Below are positions 31,776 through 40,348 of a DNA stretch of 64,000 nt, piece after piece. The DNA is taken from positions 3,410,001 through 3,474,000 of the forward strand of contig NZ_JQLI01000008.1 of NCBI RefSeq assembly GCF_000744095.1. Reading direction: 5' to 3'. Position numbers and translations under genes: made by a program. The DNA comes from Cupriavidus necator A5-1 (lineage in GTDB: Bacteria > Pseudomonadota > Gammaproteobacteria > Burkholderiales > Burkholderiaceae). Position 1 is the stretch's first letter. Each line of letters starts with the position of its first letter. A model generated the notes under the pieces. That model searched no databases, had not been told where the DNA came from, and worked only from the letters and a program-made list of their open reading frames with translations.

Positions 31776-33299
31776 ATGACTGTCATCAAGCAAGAAGACC
31801 TCATCCAGAGCGTCGCCGACTCCCTGCAGTACATCAGCTACTACCACCCGATGGACTACATCACCAGCCTGGGCCGCGCCTATGAGCTGGAACAGAGTCC
31901 GGCGGCCAAGGACGCGATTGCGCAGATCCTGACCAACAGCCGCATGTGCGCGGAGGGCAAGCGCCCGATCTGCCAGGACACCGGCATCGTCACGATCTTC
32001 GTCAAGGTGGGGATGGACGTGCGCTGGGACGGCGCGACGATGGGCCTGACTGACATGATCAACGAGGGTGTGCGCCGCGGTTACACGCACCCCGACAACG
32101 TACTGCGCGCCTCGATCGTCAGCCCGCCCGAAGGCGCCCGCAAGAACACCAAGGACAACACCCCGGCCGTGATCCACTACGAAGTGGTGCCGGGCAACAC
32201 CGTCGACATCCAGGTCGCGGCCAAGGGCGGCGGCTCGGAGAACAAGTCCAAGTTCGTGATGCTGAACCCGTCCGACTCGATCGTCGACTGGGTGCTGAAG
32301 ACCGTGCCGACCATGGGCGCCGGCTGGTGCCCGCCGGGCATGCTAGGCATCGGCATAGGCGGCACCGCCGAGAAGGCCATGGTGATGGCCAAGGAATCGC
32401 TGATGGAGTCCATTGACATCCAGGACATCATCGCCCGCGGCCCGAAGGACTGGGTCGAGGAACTGCGCGTCGAGCTGTACGAGAAGGTCAACGCGCTCGG
32501 CATCGGCGCGCAGGGTCTGGGCGGCCTGGCCACCGTGCTGGACGTCAAGATCATGGCCTGCCCGACGCACGCCGCGTCCAAGCCGGTCGCGATGATCCCC
32601 AACTGCGCCGCCACCCGCCACGTGCACTTCACGCTGGACGGCAGCGGCCCGGCCAAGCTGGAAGCGCCTGACCTGTCGCAATGGCCGAAGGTCGAGTGGG
32701 CACCGAACACCGAGACCTCCAAGCGCGTCGACCTGAACACGCTGACGCCGGAAGAAGTCGCCTCGTGGAAGCCGGGCCAGACCCTGCTGCTCAACGGCAA
32801 GATGCTGACCGGCCGCGACGCCGCGCACAAGCGCATCGCCGACATGCTGGCCAAGGGCGAGAAGCTGCCCGTGGACTTCAAGAACCGCGTGATCTATTAC
32901 GTCGGCCCGGTCGATCCGGTGCGCGACGAGGCGGTCGGCCCGGCCGGCCCCACCACCGCCACGCGCATGGACAAGTTCACCGAGATGATGCTGGCCGAGA
33001 CCGGCCTGATCTCGATGATCGGCAAGGCCGAGCGCGGCCCGGTGGCGATCGAGGCCATCAAGAAGCACAAGTCGGCCTACCTGATGGCCGTGGGCGGCGC
33101 CGCCTACCTGGTGGCCAAGGCGATCAAGGAAGCCAAGGTGGTCGGCTTCGAAGACCTCGGCATGGAAGCCATCTACGAGTTCGACGTCAAGGACATGCCG
33201 GTGACGGTCGCCGTGGACAGCGAAGGCACCTCGGTGCACAAGACCGGCCCCGCCGAATGGCAAGCCAAGATCGGCAAGATCCCGGTCGCCGCGCTGTAA
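31776..33299 (+). CDS. fumA: Fumarate hydratase, class I (iron-sulfur)
   Basis: 507 aa class I fumarase with N- and C-terminal domains fused. Fe-S and active-site segments are seen: RPICQDTGIVTIFVK, ACPTHAASKPVAMIPNCAATRH, SENKSKFVMLNPSD and GPTTATRMDKFTEMML. It interconverts fumarate and malate using an oxygen-sensitive 4Fe-4S cluster. The ATG at 31776 gives the family N-terminus. No clear ribosome-binding site precedes it; an extended -10 TGTATGAT lies about 40 nt upstream. It ends before a strong terminator. Confidence 0.94.
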   Translation: MTVIKQEDLIQSVADSLQYISYYHPMDYITSLGRAYELEQSPAAKDAIAQILTNSRMCAEGKRPICQDTGIVTIFVKVGMDVRWDGATMGLTDMINEGVRRGYTHPDNVLRASIVSPPEGARKNTKDNTPAVIHYEVVPGNTVDIQVAAKGGGSENKSKFVMLNPSDSIVDWVLKTVPTMGAGWCPPGMLGIGIGGTAEKAMVMAKESLMESIDIQDIIARGPKDWVEELRVELYEKVNALGIGAQGLGGLATVLDVKIMACPTHAASKPVAMIPNCAATRHVHFTLDGSGPAKLEAPDLSQWPKVEWAPNTETSKRVDLNTLTPEEVASWKPGQTLLLNGKMLTGRDAAHKRIADMLAKGEKLPVDFKNRVIYYVGPVDPVRDEAVGPAGPTTATRMDKFTEMMLAETGLISMIGKAERGPVAIEAIKKHKSAYLMAVGGAAYLVAKAIKEAKVVGFEDLGMEAIYEFDVKDMPVTVAVDSEGTSVHKTGPAEWQAKIGKIPVAAL

Positions 33300-33334
33300 G
33301 GTTGGCGAGGCGGTAGAATCTGCCGTCGCGCTCG

Positions 33335-33364
33335 AAAAAAGCCGGGTTCCGACCCGGCTTTTTT
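33335..33364 (+). terminator. Rho-independent terminator after fumA
   Basis: AAAAAAGCCGGGT and ACCCGGCTTTTTT form a perfect 13-bp stem with a TCCG loop, ending in a T-run. The A-run makes it potentially bidirectional. Confidence 0.95.
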
Positions 33365-33397
33365 CTGCCTCTCATTCCTGTTGCAACCCGCATCCCC

Positions 33398-34207
33398 GTG
33401 AACCCCGCACCCATCGGCGTCTTCGATTCCGGCCTTGGCGGCCTGTCCGTGCTGCGCGAGATCCGCGCGCTGCTGCCGCATGAATCGCTGCTGTACCTGG
33501 CCGATTCGAAATACGCGCCGTACGGCGAGAAGCCCGAGAAGTTTGTCGAAGCGCGCACCCTGCAGGCCTGCGAGTGGCTGATCGCCCAGGGCTGCAAGGC
33601 GCTGGTGATCGCCTGCAACACGGCCACCGGCCATGCCGTGGAGCTGCTGCGCAAGCAACTGCCGCTTCCGATCATCGGCGTGGAACCGGGCCTGAAGCCG
33701 GCCGCCGCGGCCAGCCGCAGCAAGGTGGTGGGCGTGCTGGCGACCGCCAACACGCTCAAGAGCGCCAAATTCGCGCGGCTGCTGGCGTCGCTGGATGGCG
33801 AGAGCCGTTTTATCTGCGAAGCCGGCCTTGGCCTGGTGTCGCTGATCGAGCAAGGCGATGTCGACGGCCCCGCCGTACGCGAGCGGCTCGATGCCTACCT
33901 CACGCCCATGCTCGAAGCCGGCGCCGACACGCTGGTACTGGGCTGCACCCACTACCCTTTCCTCTCCGGCACCATCCGCGCGATGGTGGGCGACCAGCTG
34001 GCGCTGGTCGACACCGGCAGCGCGATCGCGCGCCAGCTCGCACGCAAACTCGCTGAGCACGGCATGGCCGCCGCGCCCGATGCCGCGCCGCACGACCGCT
34101 TTGCCTCCACCAAGGACGCCGCGCACCTGCGCGCCATGGCAGCCACGCTGCTGCAGGTGCAGGCCGATGCCGAGACGGTGGTGATCGAGCCGGCGCCGGT
34201 GTTCTAG
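33398..34207 (+). CDS. murI: Glutamate racemase
   Basis: 269 aa with two pseudo-symmetric halves. Catalytic cysteines are Cys73 in VIACNTATGHA and Cys183 in LGCTHYPFLS; substrate residues occur in VFDSGLGGLSVL and ADSKYAPYG. It makes D-glutamate for peptidoglycan. The GTG at 33398 gives the normal N-terminus. It converges with the AAA+ gene across only 13 nt. Confidence 0.95.
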   Translation: MNPAPIGVFDSGLGGLSVLREIRALLPHESLLYLADSKYAPYGEKPEKFVEARTLQACEWLIAQGCKALVIACNTATGHAVELLRKQLPLPIIGVEPGLKPAAAASRSKVVGVLATANTLKSAKFARLLASLDGESRFICEAGLGLVSLIEQGDVDGPAVRERLDAYLTPMLEAGADTLVLGCTHYPFLSGTIRAMVGDQLALVDTGSAIARQLARKLAEHGMAAAPDAAPHDRFASTKDAAHLRAMAATLLQVQADAETVVIEPAPVF

Positions 34208-34220
34208 CCGGCGCCGGCCC

Positions 34221-36521
34221 CTACTGCAGAAAGCCCAGCGGCCGGTGCTCCCGCACCTCGGGCTTGATTGCATGCTCCTGGCGCAGCTGCGCCAGGAATT
34301 CATCCGGCGTCAGCGCCTCGCCCAGCAGCACGCACTGGCGCTTGACGGTGGCAAAGTCGCCCGGCGTCAGGCAATCCATCGCATCGAGCTCCCGGCGCAT
34401 GGCATCGGTCAGGCGCGCGGTATCCCCGTCCAGTGCCTCGTCGACGAACATCGCCGCACGCTGCGCGGGCTTCAGCGACAGGAAACGGATCTTGAATGAA
34501 AACCGCCGCAGCGCGGCCTCGTCGATGCGGTCGAACAAGTTGGTGGTACAGATAAAGATGCCGTTGAAGCGCTCCATGCCCTGCAGCATCTCGTTGACCT
34601 CGGAGATCTCATAGTTGCGCACCGCCTGCTGGCGGCTCTGCATAAAGCTGTCGGCCTCGTCCAGCAGCAGCACGGCGCCGTCTTCCTCGGCGCGCGCAAA
34701 CATGGCGGCGATCTGCTGCTCGGTCTCGCCGACATACTTGCTCATCAGGTCCGAGGCGCGCCGGATCATCAGCGGCAGGTCCAGCTCGGCGGCGATATGC
34801 TCGGCCAGTGCGGTCTTGCCGGTGCCGGGCGGGCCGTAGAAGCACAGCGTGCCGCGCTGGCGCACGCGCAGGGCTTCGACGATCTTCACCACCTCGTAGC
34901 GGGTTTCGAGATGCAGGTTCTCCAGCCGGTAGTGCGTGACCACCGGCCGGGCCTCGGCCTCCGGGCGCAGCCCCATGGCGCGGTCGGCGTGCTCGAGCTG
35001 GCGCAGGATCAGCGCTTCCACCGGCTCTTCCACATCGGGCCGCGCCAGCTCGACGAAGCGCGCTGCGGACTGTACCTGTGCCGGCGTCAGCGTCTTGCGT
35101 GCGGCCAGCCCGGTGATAAAGGCGTCGCTGACGTCCAGCCCGCCCAAATGCTTGCGGATGATGTTCTCGCGCACCAGCGGCGGCGGGATCTTCAGTTCCA
35201 GGTGGAACTGGAAGCGGCGCAGGTAGGCCGGGTCGATCTGGCGGATCGAGTTGGAGATCCAGATAACCGGCACCGGATTCTGCTCGAGCGTCTGGTTGAC
35301 CCAGGCCTTGCCGTTCACCGAGGCGCGCGTGTCTTCCTGGCCGAACAGGCTCATCAGCTCGCGCGCGCTGCCGGGGAAGACGTCTTCCACCTCATCAAAC
35401 AGCAGCGCGGTATGCGCACGGCCGCGCAGGAAGGCCTGCGACACCTGCAGCGAGCGATAGCGGTCCTTGCCCGACAGGCTGTTGCCGTCGCGGTCCAGGC
35501 AGTCGACCTCGTACAGTTCGCAACCTGCCTCGCGCGCCAGCAGCCGCGCGAACTCGGTCTTGCCAGTGCCGGGCGGGCCGTAGATCAGCACGTTGACGCC
35601 GCTGGCATGCTGGCGCGTGGCATTAGCCAGCAGCGCGCACAGGTAGCGGGCGTCGGTCTCGACATGCGGGTAGTCGGCGGTGGTCAGCGTGGGCGGCGCG
35701 GCCGGGCGGGTGAAGACCGCCATCATCTCAGCTTCGTTGGCGTAGTTGCCCAGCAGCACGTGCAGCAGCCGGTCGGACAGCCGCATCAGGTCGCCCAGGT
35801 CGGTCACGCTGTTTTCCGGGAGCGGCTGTTCGATCAGGTTCAGGGTCTCCAGCCGCGAGCCCGGGCGCAGCGAGGCAGCCACGTCGGCGGCGCCGGCGCC
35901 GGTCAGCCCGGCCAGGATCTGGAACGCTTCCTGGCTGTGCGCGACCTTGCAGTCGACCATTACCGCACGCAAGTCGCGCTTGTACTTGGCCAGCGCCGCG
36001 TACAGCAGCAGCTTGCGCTCGTGCTCGGGCAGGTCCAGCACGTGGCTGAGCATGTCGATATTGCGCACCAGCAGCACGCGCTCGCCTTCCAGGCGCTGGG
36101 CGATGGCCGCGGCCGAGGCGTCGAACACCGCGAACATGTCCTTGGCGTGATGCTTGACGTACTCGTCCAGGTAATAGAACAGCGCGCTTTCATCGAAGGC
36201 GCTGTTCCACTGGCCGTGGCGGTCCAGGAATTCTTCAGGGGTCAGGCGCGAGGCGCCCTTCCAGGCGGGCATGTCGGCGCAGCGCGCGGCCAGAAAGCGC
36301 TGCACGCGCAGCACCACGCCGTACGGCCACACCATTTCCTGCGCGCTGACGGTCAGGACGTCATTGATATTGCTGCGCAAATTGAAGCGCGGGCCCAGCG
36401 CGCACACCACGCGCAGGGCAAACTGGGCGCACATCCAGTCCAGCGCGGAGCTGGACGACGTCCCGGGCATGGAGCGCAGAATCGTCGAGCGGTCATCTTC
36501 AGCGGAACGTGTGAAGTCCAT
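34221..36521 (-). CDS. Large tandem AAA+ ATPase
   Basis: 766 aa with no signal peptide. The N-terminal ~290 residues form a helical domain of unknown type that itself contains a degenerate ATPase-like segment (ERVLLVRNIDML). AAA module 1 has Walker A GPPGTGKT at 315-322 and Walker B LLFDEVED at about 373-380. AAA module 2 has GPPGTGKT at 563-570 and VLLLDEADSF at about 617-626, with CTTN as sensor 1. Both modules look competent for ATP hydrolysis. It has no operon partner. Its cellular role is unknown; the architecture suggests a Cdc48-like or membrane-remodelling unfoldase. Confidence 0.82.
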   Translation of the reverse strand: MDFTRSAEDDRSTILRSMPGTSSSSALDWMCAQFALRVVCALGPRFNLRSNINDVLTVSAQEMVWPYGVVLRVQRFLAARCADMPAWKGASRLTPEEFLDRHGQWNSAFDESALFYYLDEYVKHHAKDMFAVFDASAAAIAQRLEGERVLLVRNIDMLSHVLDLPEHERKLLLYAALAKYKRDLRAVMVDCKVAHSQEAFQILAGLTGAGAADVAASLRPGSRLETLNLIEQPLPENSVTDLGDLMRLSDRLLHVLLGNYANEAEMMAVFTRPAAPPTLTTADYPHVETDARYLCALLANATRQHASGVNVLIYGPPGTGKTEFARLLAREAGCELYEVDCLDRDGNSLSGKDRYRSLQVSQAFLRGRAHTALLFDEVEDVFPGSARELMSLFGQEDTRASVNGKAWVNQTLEQNPVPVIWISNSIRQIDPAYLRRFQFHLELKIPPPLVRENIIRKHLGGLDVSDAFITGLAARKTLTPAQVQSAARFVELARPDVEEPVEALILRQLEHADRAMGLRPEAEARPVVTHYRLENLHLETRYEVVKIVEALRVRQRGTLCFYGPPGTGKTALAEHIAAELDLPLMIRRASDLMSKYVGETEQQIAAMFARAEEDGAVLLLDEADSFMQSRQQAVRNYEISEVNEMLQGMERFNGIFICTTNLFDRIDEAALRRFSFKIRFLSLKPAQRAAMFVDEALDGDTARLTDAMRRELDAMDCLTPGDFATVKRQCVLLGEALTPDEFLAQLRQEHAIKPEVREHRPLGFLQ

Positions 36522-36882
36522 GGACGGGTTCCCCGAGCGCGCCGTGGCGGGGGCGCGACCGGCGCACCGCCTCGTCTGCAGTTTCTTCCTATGCTAGCGC
36601 GCTTTGCCCCCCTCCGCGCACGCACGGGAAGGTCAGGCGCCAGCGACTGTGGCCTGGGCCACCGAAGCATCTGGCTGGTTGCGGGCGCGCAAACCCGCGT
36701 GAGATTGCGCTAAGCGTTCCAAAACGCTGCCTGGATTTGGGGGTATAACGTGTCGTGGCAGAAAATTCCAGTTGCGACGCACAAATCACAACAAATAAGA
36801 ATCATTATCGTTTATACTACCCCGCTGACCCGCTACCCCAGAGTGGCGCTCCCACGGCAACCCTGTTGAAGGAGCGTTTATC
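36522..36882. promoter_or_regulatory. Intergenic region AAA+ gene / tonB operon
   Basis: 361 bp with no convincing gene apart from the 21-codon ORF that follows. The half near tonB is AT-rich and contains the Fur-box-like site at 36791-36809 and a TATACT -10 (36813-36818). The GC-rich half near the AAA+ gene shows no clear promoter. Confidence 0.6.
36791..36809. promoter_or_regulatory. Fur-box-like site upstream of tonB operon
   Basis: The 19-mer ACAAATAAGAATCATTATC matches 14 of 19 positions of the classical Fur box. It overlaps the spacer of a promoter whose -10 is TATACT at 36813-36818. Iron-dependent repression of the downstream tonB-exbB-exbD genes is the natural inference. Confidence 0.7.
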
Positions 36883-36948
36883 ATGGAATTGCTGCTCAGC
36901 CTGCTGGTCGGTTGCGGCATCTCGCTGATCCTGTTCTATCGCAAGTGA
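36883..36948 (+). CDS. 21-residue membrane microprotein ahead of tonB
   Basis: The ORF starts MELLLSLLVGCGISLILF and ends YRK, one hydrophobic helix with a basic C-terminal anchor. AAGGAG stands 8 nt before the ATG, a better ribosome-binding site than most genes nearby. It is the first ORF after the Fur-box promoter and ends 73 nt before tonB. It could be a real single-pass peptide acting with TonB-ExbBD or a translated leader. No family is recognised. Confidence 0.55.
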   Translation: MELLLSLLVGCGISLILFYRK

Positions 36949-37021
36949 CGGTGCGCCAGTGCCGCTGCGTGCACCGCTGCAGGCGTCCTCGCGCCTGCCG
37001 GCAGACTTTTGTTGTTGACAC

Positions 37022-37681
37022 ATGTTCGACCAACGCTTCTTCAAGATTACGCTCGCCGTCCTGCTGTTCCACGCCGGCCTGCTTTACCTGATCCAGAGCG
37101 GCCTGGGGCGCAAGCTGACCGAGGCCGTGATCGCGCCCGAGATCGTCGCGCGCATCATCCCGCTCGAGCAGCCAAAGCAGGAAGCCCCGCCCGAGCCGCC
37201 CAAGCCCAAACCCAAGCAGGAAACGCCGTCCAAGCAGGTGAAGATCACCACGCCCAAGCCAACGCCGCCGCAACCCCGGCCGACGCCGCAACCGGTGGCC
37301 GACCTGCCGCCCACACCGAACGCGCCCGAGGCGCCACCGGCACCTCCCGCTCCGCCGGCACCGGCGCCTGAGCCCGCACCGGCCCCGGTGGCAACCGCGC
37401 CGCGCGCGGTCGGCATCGGCGAAATCCAGTGCTCGTCGCCTCAGCCGAAGTATCCTTCCCAGTCGCGCCGCATGGGCGAAACCGGCAAGGCCGTGATCCG
37501 GCTGACCACCGACGAGAGCGGCAAGGTCATCAAGACCGCGGTGGTATCGTCGAGCGGCTCGTCGCGCCTGGACCAGGCCGCGGTGGAAGCGGTGCAGGCG
37601 ATGCGCTGCAAGCCTTACATGGACAACGGCCGTGCCGTCGCCGTCACGGCGCAGCAGCCGATCGGCTTCGAACTGAACTGA
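37022..37681 (+). CDS. tonB: TonB energy transducer
   Basis: 219 aa. One N-terminal membrane helix (ITLAVLLFHAGLLYLIQ), a Pro/Lys-rich then Pro/Ala-rich periplasmic spacer (about 60-130), and a C-terminal TonB domain with PKYPSQSRRMGETGKAVIRL. It spans the periplasm to energise outer-membrane receptors using proton motive force from ExbB-ExbD. It is first of the tonB-exbB-exbD set. Confidence 0.93.
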   Translation: MFDQRFFKITLAVLLFHAGLLYLIQSGLGRKLTEAVIAPEIVARIIPLEQPKQEAPPEPPKPKPKQETPSKQVKITTPKPTPPQPRPTPQPVADLPPTPNAPEAPPAPPAPPAPAPEPAPAPVATAPRAVGIGEIQCSSPQPKYPSQSRRMGETGKAVIRLTTDESGKVIKTAVVSSSGSSRLDQAAVEAVQAMRCKPYMDNGRAVAVTAQQPIGFELN

Positions 37682-37768
37682 ATCACTGAACCCACTGAAC
37701 CGATCGCGCGATCCGGTTTCTGATCTCTGATCTGACCTAACCCTAGCGAACTCACCAGGAACCAACAC

Positions 37769-38497
37769 ATGCAGGACCTCGGACTCTCCCACCTCTGGAC
37801 GCAAGGCGACTTCGTCATGCGTGCGACCGCCATCATTCTGCTGATCATGTCGCTCGCCTCTTGGATCGTGATCCTTACCAAGGCGTGGGATCTGTTCCGC
37901 CTGAAGAAGATGGCGCACGGCGCGGAAAAGCGCTTCTGGCACTCTGACGACTTCGACCACGCGCTCGAAACCCTGGGCGCCAGCGACGCCAACCCGTTCC
38001 GCACGCTGGCCGTCGCCGGCAAGGAAGCCACCCAGCACCACCGCGCGAGCCAGCCGCAGCTGCACGACGTGATGGATATCTCCGACTGGCTGACGCGCTC
38101 GCTCAAGAGCTCCATCGACGACTCGGTGGCGCACATGCAGTCGGGCCTGGCGGTGCTGGCTTCGGTGGGGTCGACCGCGCCGTTCGTCGGCCTGTTCGGC
38201 ACGGTGTGGGGCATCTACCACGCGTTGATCGGTATCGGCGCCTCGGGCGTGCCGACCATCGACAAGGTCGCCGGCCCGGTGGGCGAGGCGCTGATCATGA
38301 CCGCCTTCGGCCTGGCCGTGGCAATCCCGGCCGTGCTGGGCTATAACGCACTCACCCGCGGCAACAAGTCGGTGATCTCGAAGCTGAACCGCTTTGCGCA
38401 CGACCTGCATGCCTACTTCGTGACCGGTGCCCGTGTGCGCCCGACCGGTGCCCGGACCGAGGACGGCACCGTGCGCCTGGCCGCGGCACAGCGCTAA
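37769..38497 (+). CDS. exbB: Biopolymer transport protein ExbB
   Basis: 242 aa with three membrane helices and the MotA/TolQ/ExbB proton-channel core: STAPFVGLFGTVWGIYHALIGI and AFGLAVAIPAVLGYN. It forms the pentameric channel around ExbD. exbD follows 21 nt later. Confidence 0.95.
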   Translation: MQDLGLSHLWTQGDFVMRATAIILLIMSLASWIVILTKAWDLFRLKKMAHGAEKRFWHSDDFDHALETLGASDANPFRTLAVAGKEATQHHRASQPQLHDVMDISDWLTRSLKSSIDDSVAHMQSGLAVLASVGSTAPFVGLFGTVWGIYHALIGIGASGVPTIDKVAGPVGEALIMTAFGLAVAIPAVLGYNALTRGNKSVISKLNRFAHDLHAYFVTGARVRPTGARTEDGTVRLAAAQR

Positions 38498-38518
38498 ACC
38501 GCAAGCAAGGAAGTCATC

Positions 38519-38932
<414 letters not shown>

Positions 38933-38960
38933 GCGGGTGCCGCCAGGCATCCCGGCCAGA

Positions 38961-38988
38961 AAGGGCATCCCTCGGGATGCCCTTTTTT
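38961..38988 (+). terminator. Rho-independent terminator after exbD
   Basis: AAGGGCATCC and GGATGCCCTT form a 10-bp stem with a CTCG loop, followed by a T-run. Confidence 0.93.
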
Positions 38989-39090
38989 CGTTTACGGGTT
39001 CGATCCGTTGCCCGAACCGGGACGATTAGCCCCGCCCCAACAGCCGCGGCCAAGCCGCATCGTCGGTTTCCGAATCTTAGCCAAACCCTA

Positions 39091-39119
39091 TTGTAATGAT
39101 AACAATTCTCATTTAATAT
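39091..39119 (+). promoter_or_regulatory. hemP promoter overlapped by Fur-box-like site
   Basis: TTGTAA (39091-39096), a 17-nt spacer and TAATAT (39114-39119) form a near-consensus promoter. The 19-mer TGTAATGATAACAATTCTC (39092-39110) matches 14 of 19 positions of the classical Fur box and covers the -35 and spacer. The leader to the hemP ATG is about 50 nt. Confidence 0.78.
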
Positions 39120-39173
39120 CCTTCCATTGACGCGCCGCCACCGGCGCACCCTCTCATTGCAGAACGGAGCCAG

Positions 39174-39509
39174 ATGATGAGCACACTTTCCCTGCCGCTG
39201 TCGCAACCGCGTGAAGTCACCCGCCGCCGGCTGTCGCTGCGCCGCGTCGAGGTGGCCGCCCAGCCGCGCCGCGAGACGGCAGCCGCGAAGACAGCCCCGT
39301 CGACCATTGCCTCCGTCAAGTCTGCCGTTGCCGCCCTGCCCGCCCGCATCGAGGCACTGGTGCGCGACAGCCTGTCGTCCGCCCCCATGGGCGAACCGGT
39401 GGCGCTGGACGCGATCATGCGCGGCGCGAGCACCCTGCCGATCGTGCACAACGGCGAGGTCTACACGCTGCGCGTCACGCGCTACGGCAAGCTGATCCTG
39501 ACGAAATGA
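39174..39509 (+). CDS. hemP: Hemin uptake protein HemP
   Basis: 111 aa. The C-terminal ~35 residues are the HemP domain: LPIVHNGEVYTLRVTRYGKL followed by ILTK. The N-terminal ~70 residues are an Arg/Ala-rich extension, longer than usual for the family (typically 50-70 aa in total). HemP acts in heme uptake regulation in Burkholderiales. A second ATG at 39177 is equally possible. The control region carries a Fur-box-like site, but no heme receptor gene follows. Confidence 0.88.
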   Translation: MMSTLSLPLSQPREVTRRRLSLRRVEVAAQPRRETAAAKTAPSTIASVKSAVAALPARIEALVRDSLSSAPMGEPVALDAIMRGASTLPIVHNGEVYTLRVTRYGKLILTK

Positions 39510-39549
39510 CACGTCCCGGCGGCGATGCCGTTGCGCTGAAGCCGATGGG

Positions 39550-39749
39550 AAGGATTTGAGACCCGCGTTCGGCGCGGGCGCCACGAACGTGGCAGTAAAG
39601 ACTTTTGTGGGGACCACCTCGGAACGAGGTGTTGGGCAGTAGCCAGATGTGCGTGCCGCCGGCGGGATTTCAGACCCCTCGCCAGGCCGGTCGGATCCAG
39701 CCATGCCCTCTTTTATTGCGCCCCGCAGGCCAGGCCTGCGGGGCTTTTT
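39550..39749 (+). ncRNA. Candidate structured RNA / hemP 3' UTR
   Basis: This 200-nt stretch has no convincing ORF but has consecutive stems: CCCGCG-TTCGG-CGCGGG (39562-39578), GCCAC-GAAC-GTGGC (39580-39593) and CACCTCG-GAA-CGAGGTG (39615-39631). It ends in an 11-bp-stem terminator. The words GATTTGAGACCC (39553-39564) and GATTTCAGACCC (39666-39677) bracket the structured part. It could be a processed hemP 3' UTR, a small RNA or a riboswitch-like element. No known RNA family is recognised. Confidence 0.45.
39720..39749 (+). terminator. Strong terminator downstream of hemP region
   Basis: GCCCCGCAGGC-CAG-GCCTGCGGGGC is a perfect 11-bp stem followed by TTTTT on the plus strand. On the minus strand no adjacent T-run follows, so it belongs to a plus-strand transcript ending 210-240 nt after hemP. 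Confidence 0.92.
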
Positions 39750-39779
39750 CATGGGCCGGCGCGTTGGCCGGCAGGGACC

Positions 39780-40187
39780 TTACAGGCCCAGCGCGGCGAT
39801 GCCGGCGCGCGCGATCTGCGCGTCTTCGGTCGACTTTACGCCCGACACGCCCACGGCACCGACCACCTGGTCGTTACAGACGATGGGCACGCCGCCCTCC
39901 AGCATGCCTTGCAGCACCGGCGCGGTCATGAACGAGTAGCGGCCGTTGTTGATCATGTCTTCGTAGATCTTCGACTCACGACGGCCCAGTGCCGAGGTAC
40001 GGGCCTTCTCGCCAGCGATGTAGGCGGAGATCGGCGCGGCACCGTCCAGGCGCTGCATGGCCAGCAGATGGCCGCCGTCATCCACCACCACGATGGACAC
40101 CGCCCAGTGATGGTTCTTTGCCTCGGTTTCCGCTGCGGCCATGATCTTCTTCACGTCGTCTGCCGTCAGAACCGTCTTTTGCTGCAT
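39780..40187 (-). CDS. HbpS/GlcG-like heme-binding family protein (DUF336)
   Basis: 135 aa with the GlcG/HbpS fold pattern: MAAAETEAKNHHWAVSIVVV, DDGGHLLAMQRLDGA and GGVPIVCNDQVVGAVGVSG. The ATG at 40187 has GGAGAG 5 nt upstream; an ATG at 40208 is an alternative. HbpS of Streptomyces binds heme and senses redox stress, but many DUF336 proteins have other roles. The neighbouring hemP makes a heme-related role plausible, not proven. Confidence 0.8.
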   Translation of the reverse strand: MQQKTVLTADDVKKIMAAAETEAKNHHWAVSIVVVDDGGHLLAMQRLDGAAPISAYIAGEKARTSALGRRESKIYEDMINNGRYSFMTAPVLQGMLEGGVPIVCNDQVVGAVGVSGVKSTEDAQIARAGIAALGL

Positions 40188-40296
40188 GCCACTCTCCTGG
40201 TCATTCATTTGGTTGAAGGTCGAAGTATAGCGCCGCACCCCTGCCATCGTCTTGCCCAGGCGCTCCCCCGCCGGCTTTGCAGGCGGCGCGCGCCAA

Positions 40297-40327
40297 AGCA
40301 AAATGGCCCGCGGGAAGCGGGCCATTT
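40297..40327 (-). terminator. Terminator after the 12-residue-repeat gene
   Basis: AAATGGCCCGC and GCGGGCCATTT form an 11-bp stem with a 5-nt loop. On the minus strand it begins 21 nt after the stop codon and is followed by TTTTGCTTT. Confidence 0.85.
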
Positions 40328-40348
40328 GTCGTTCGGGCAAAATTTGTA

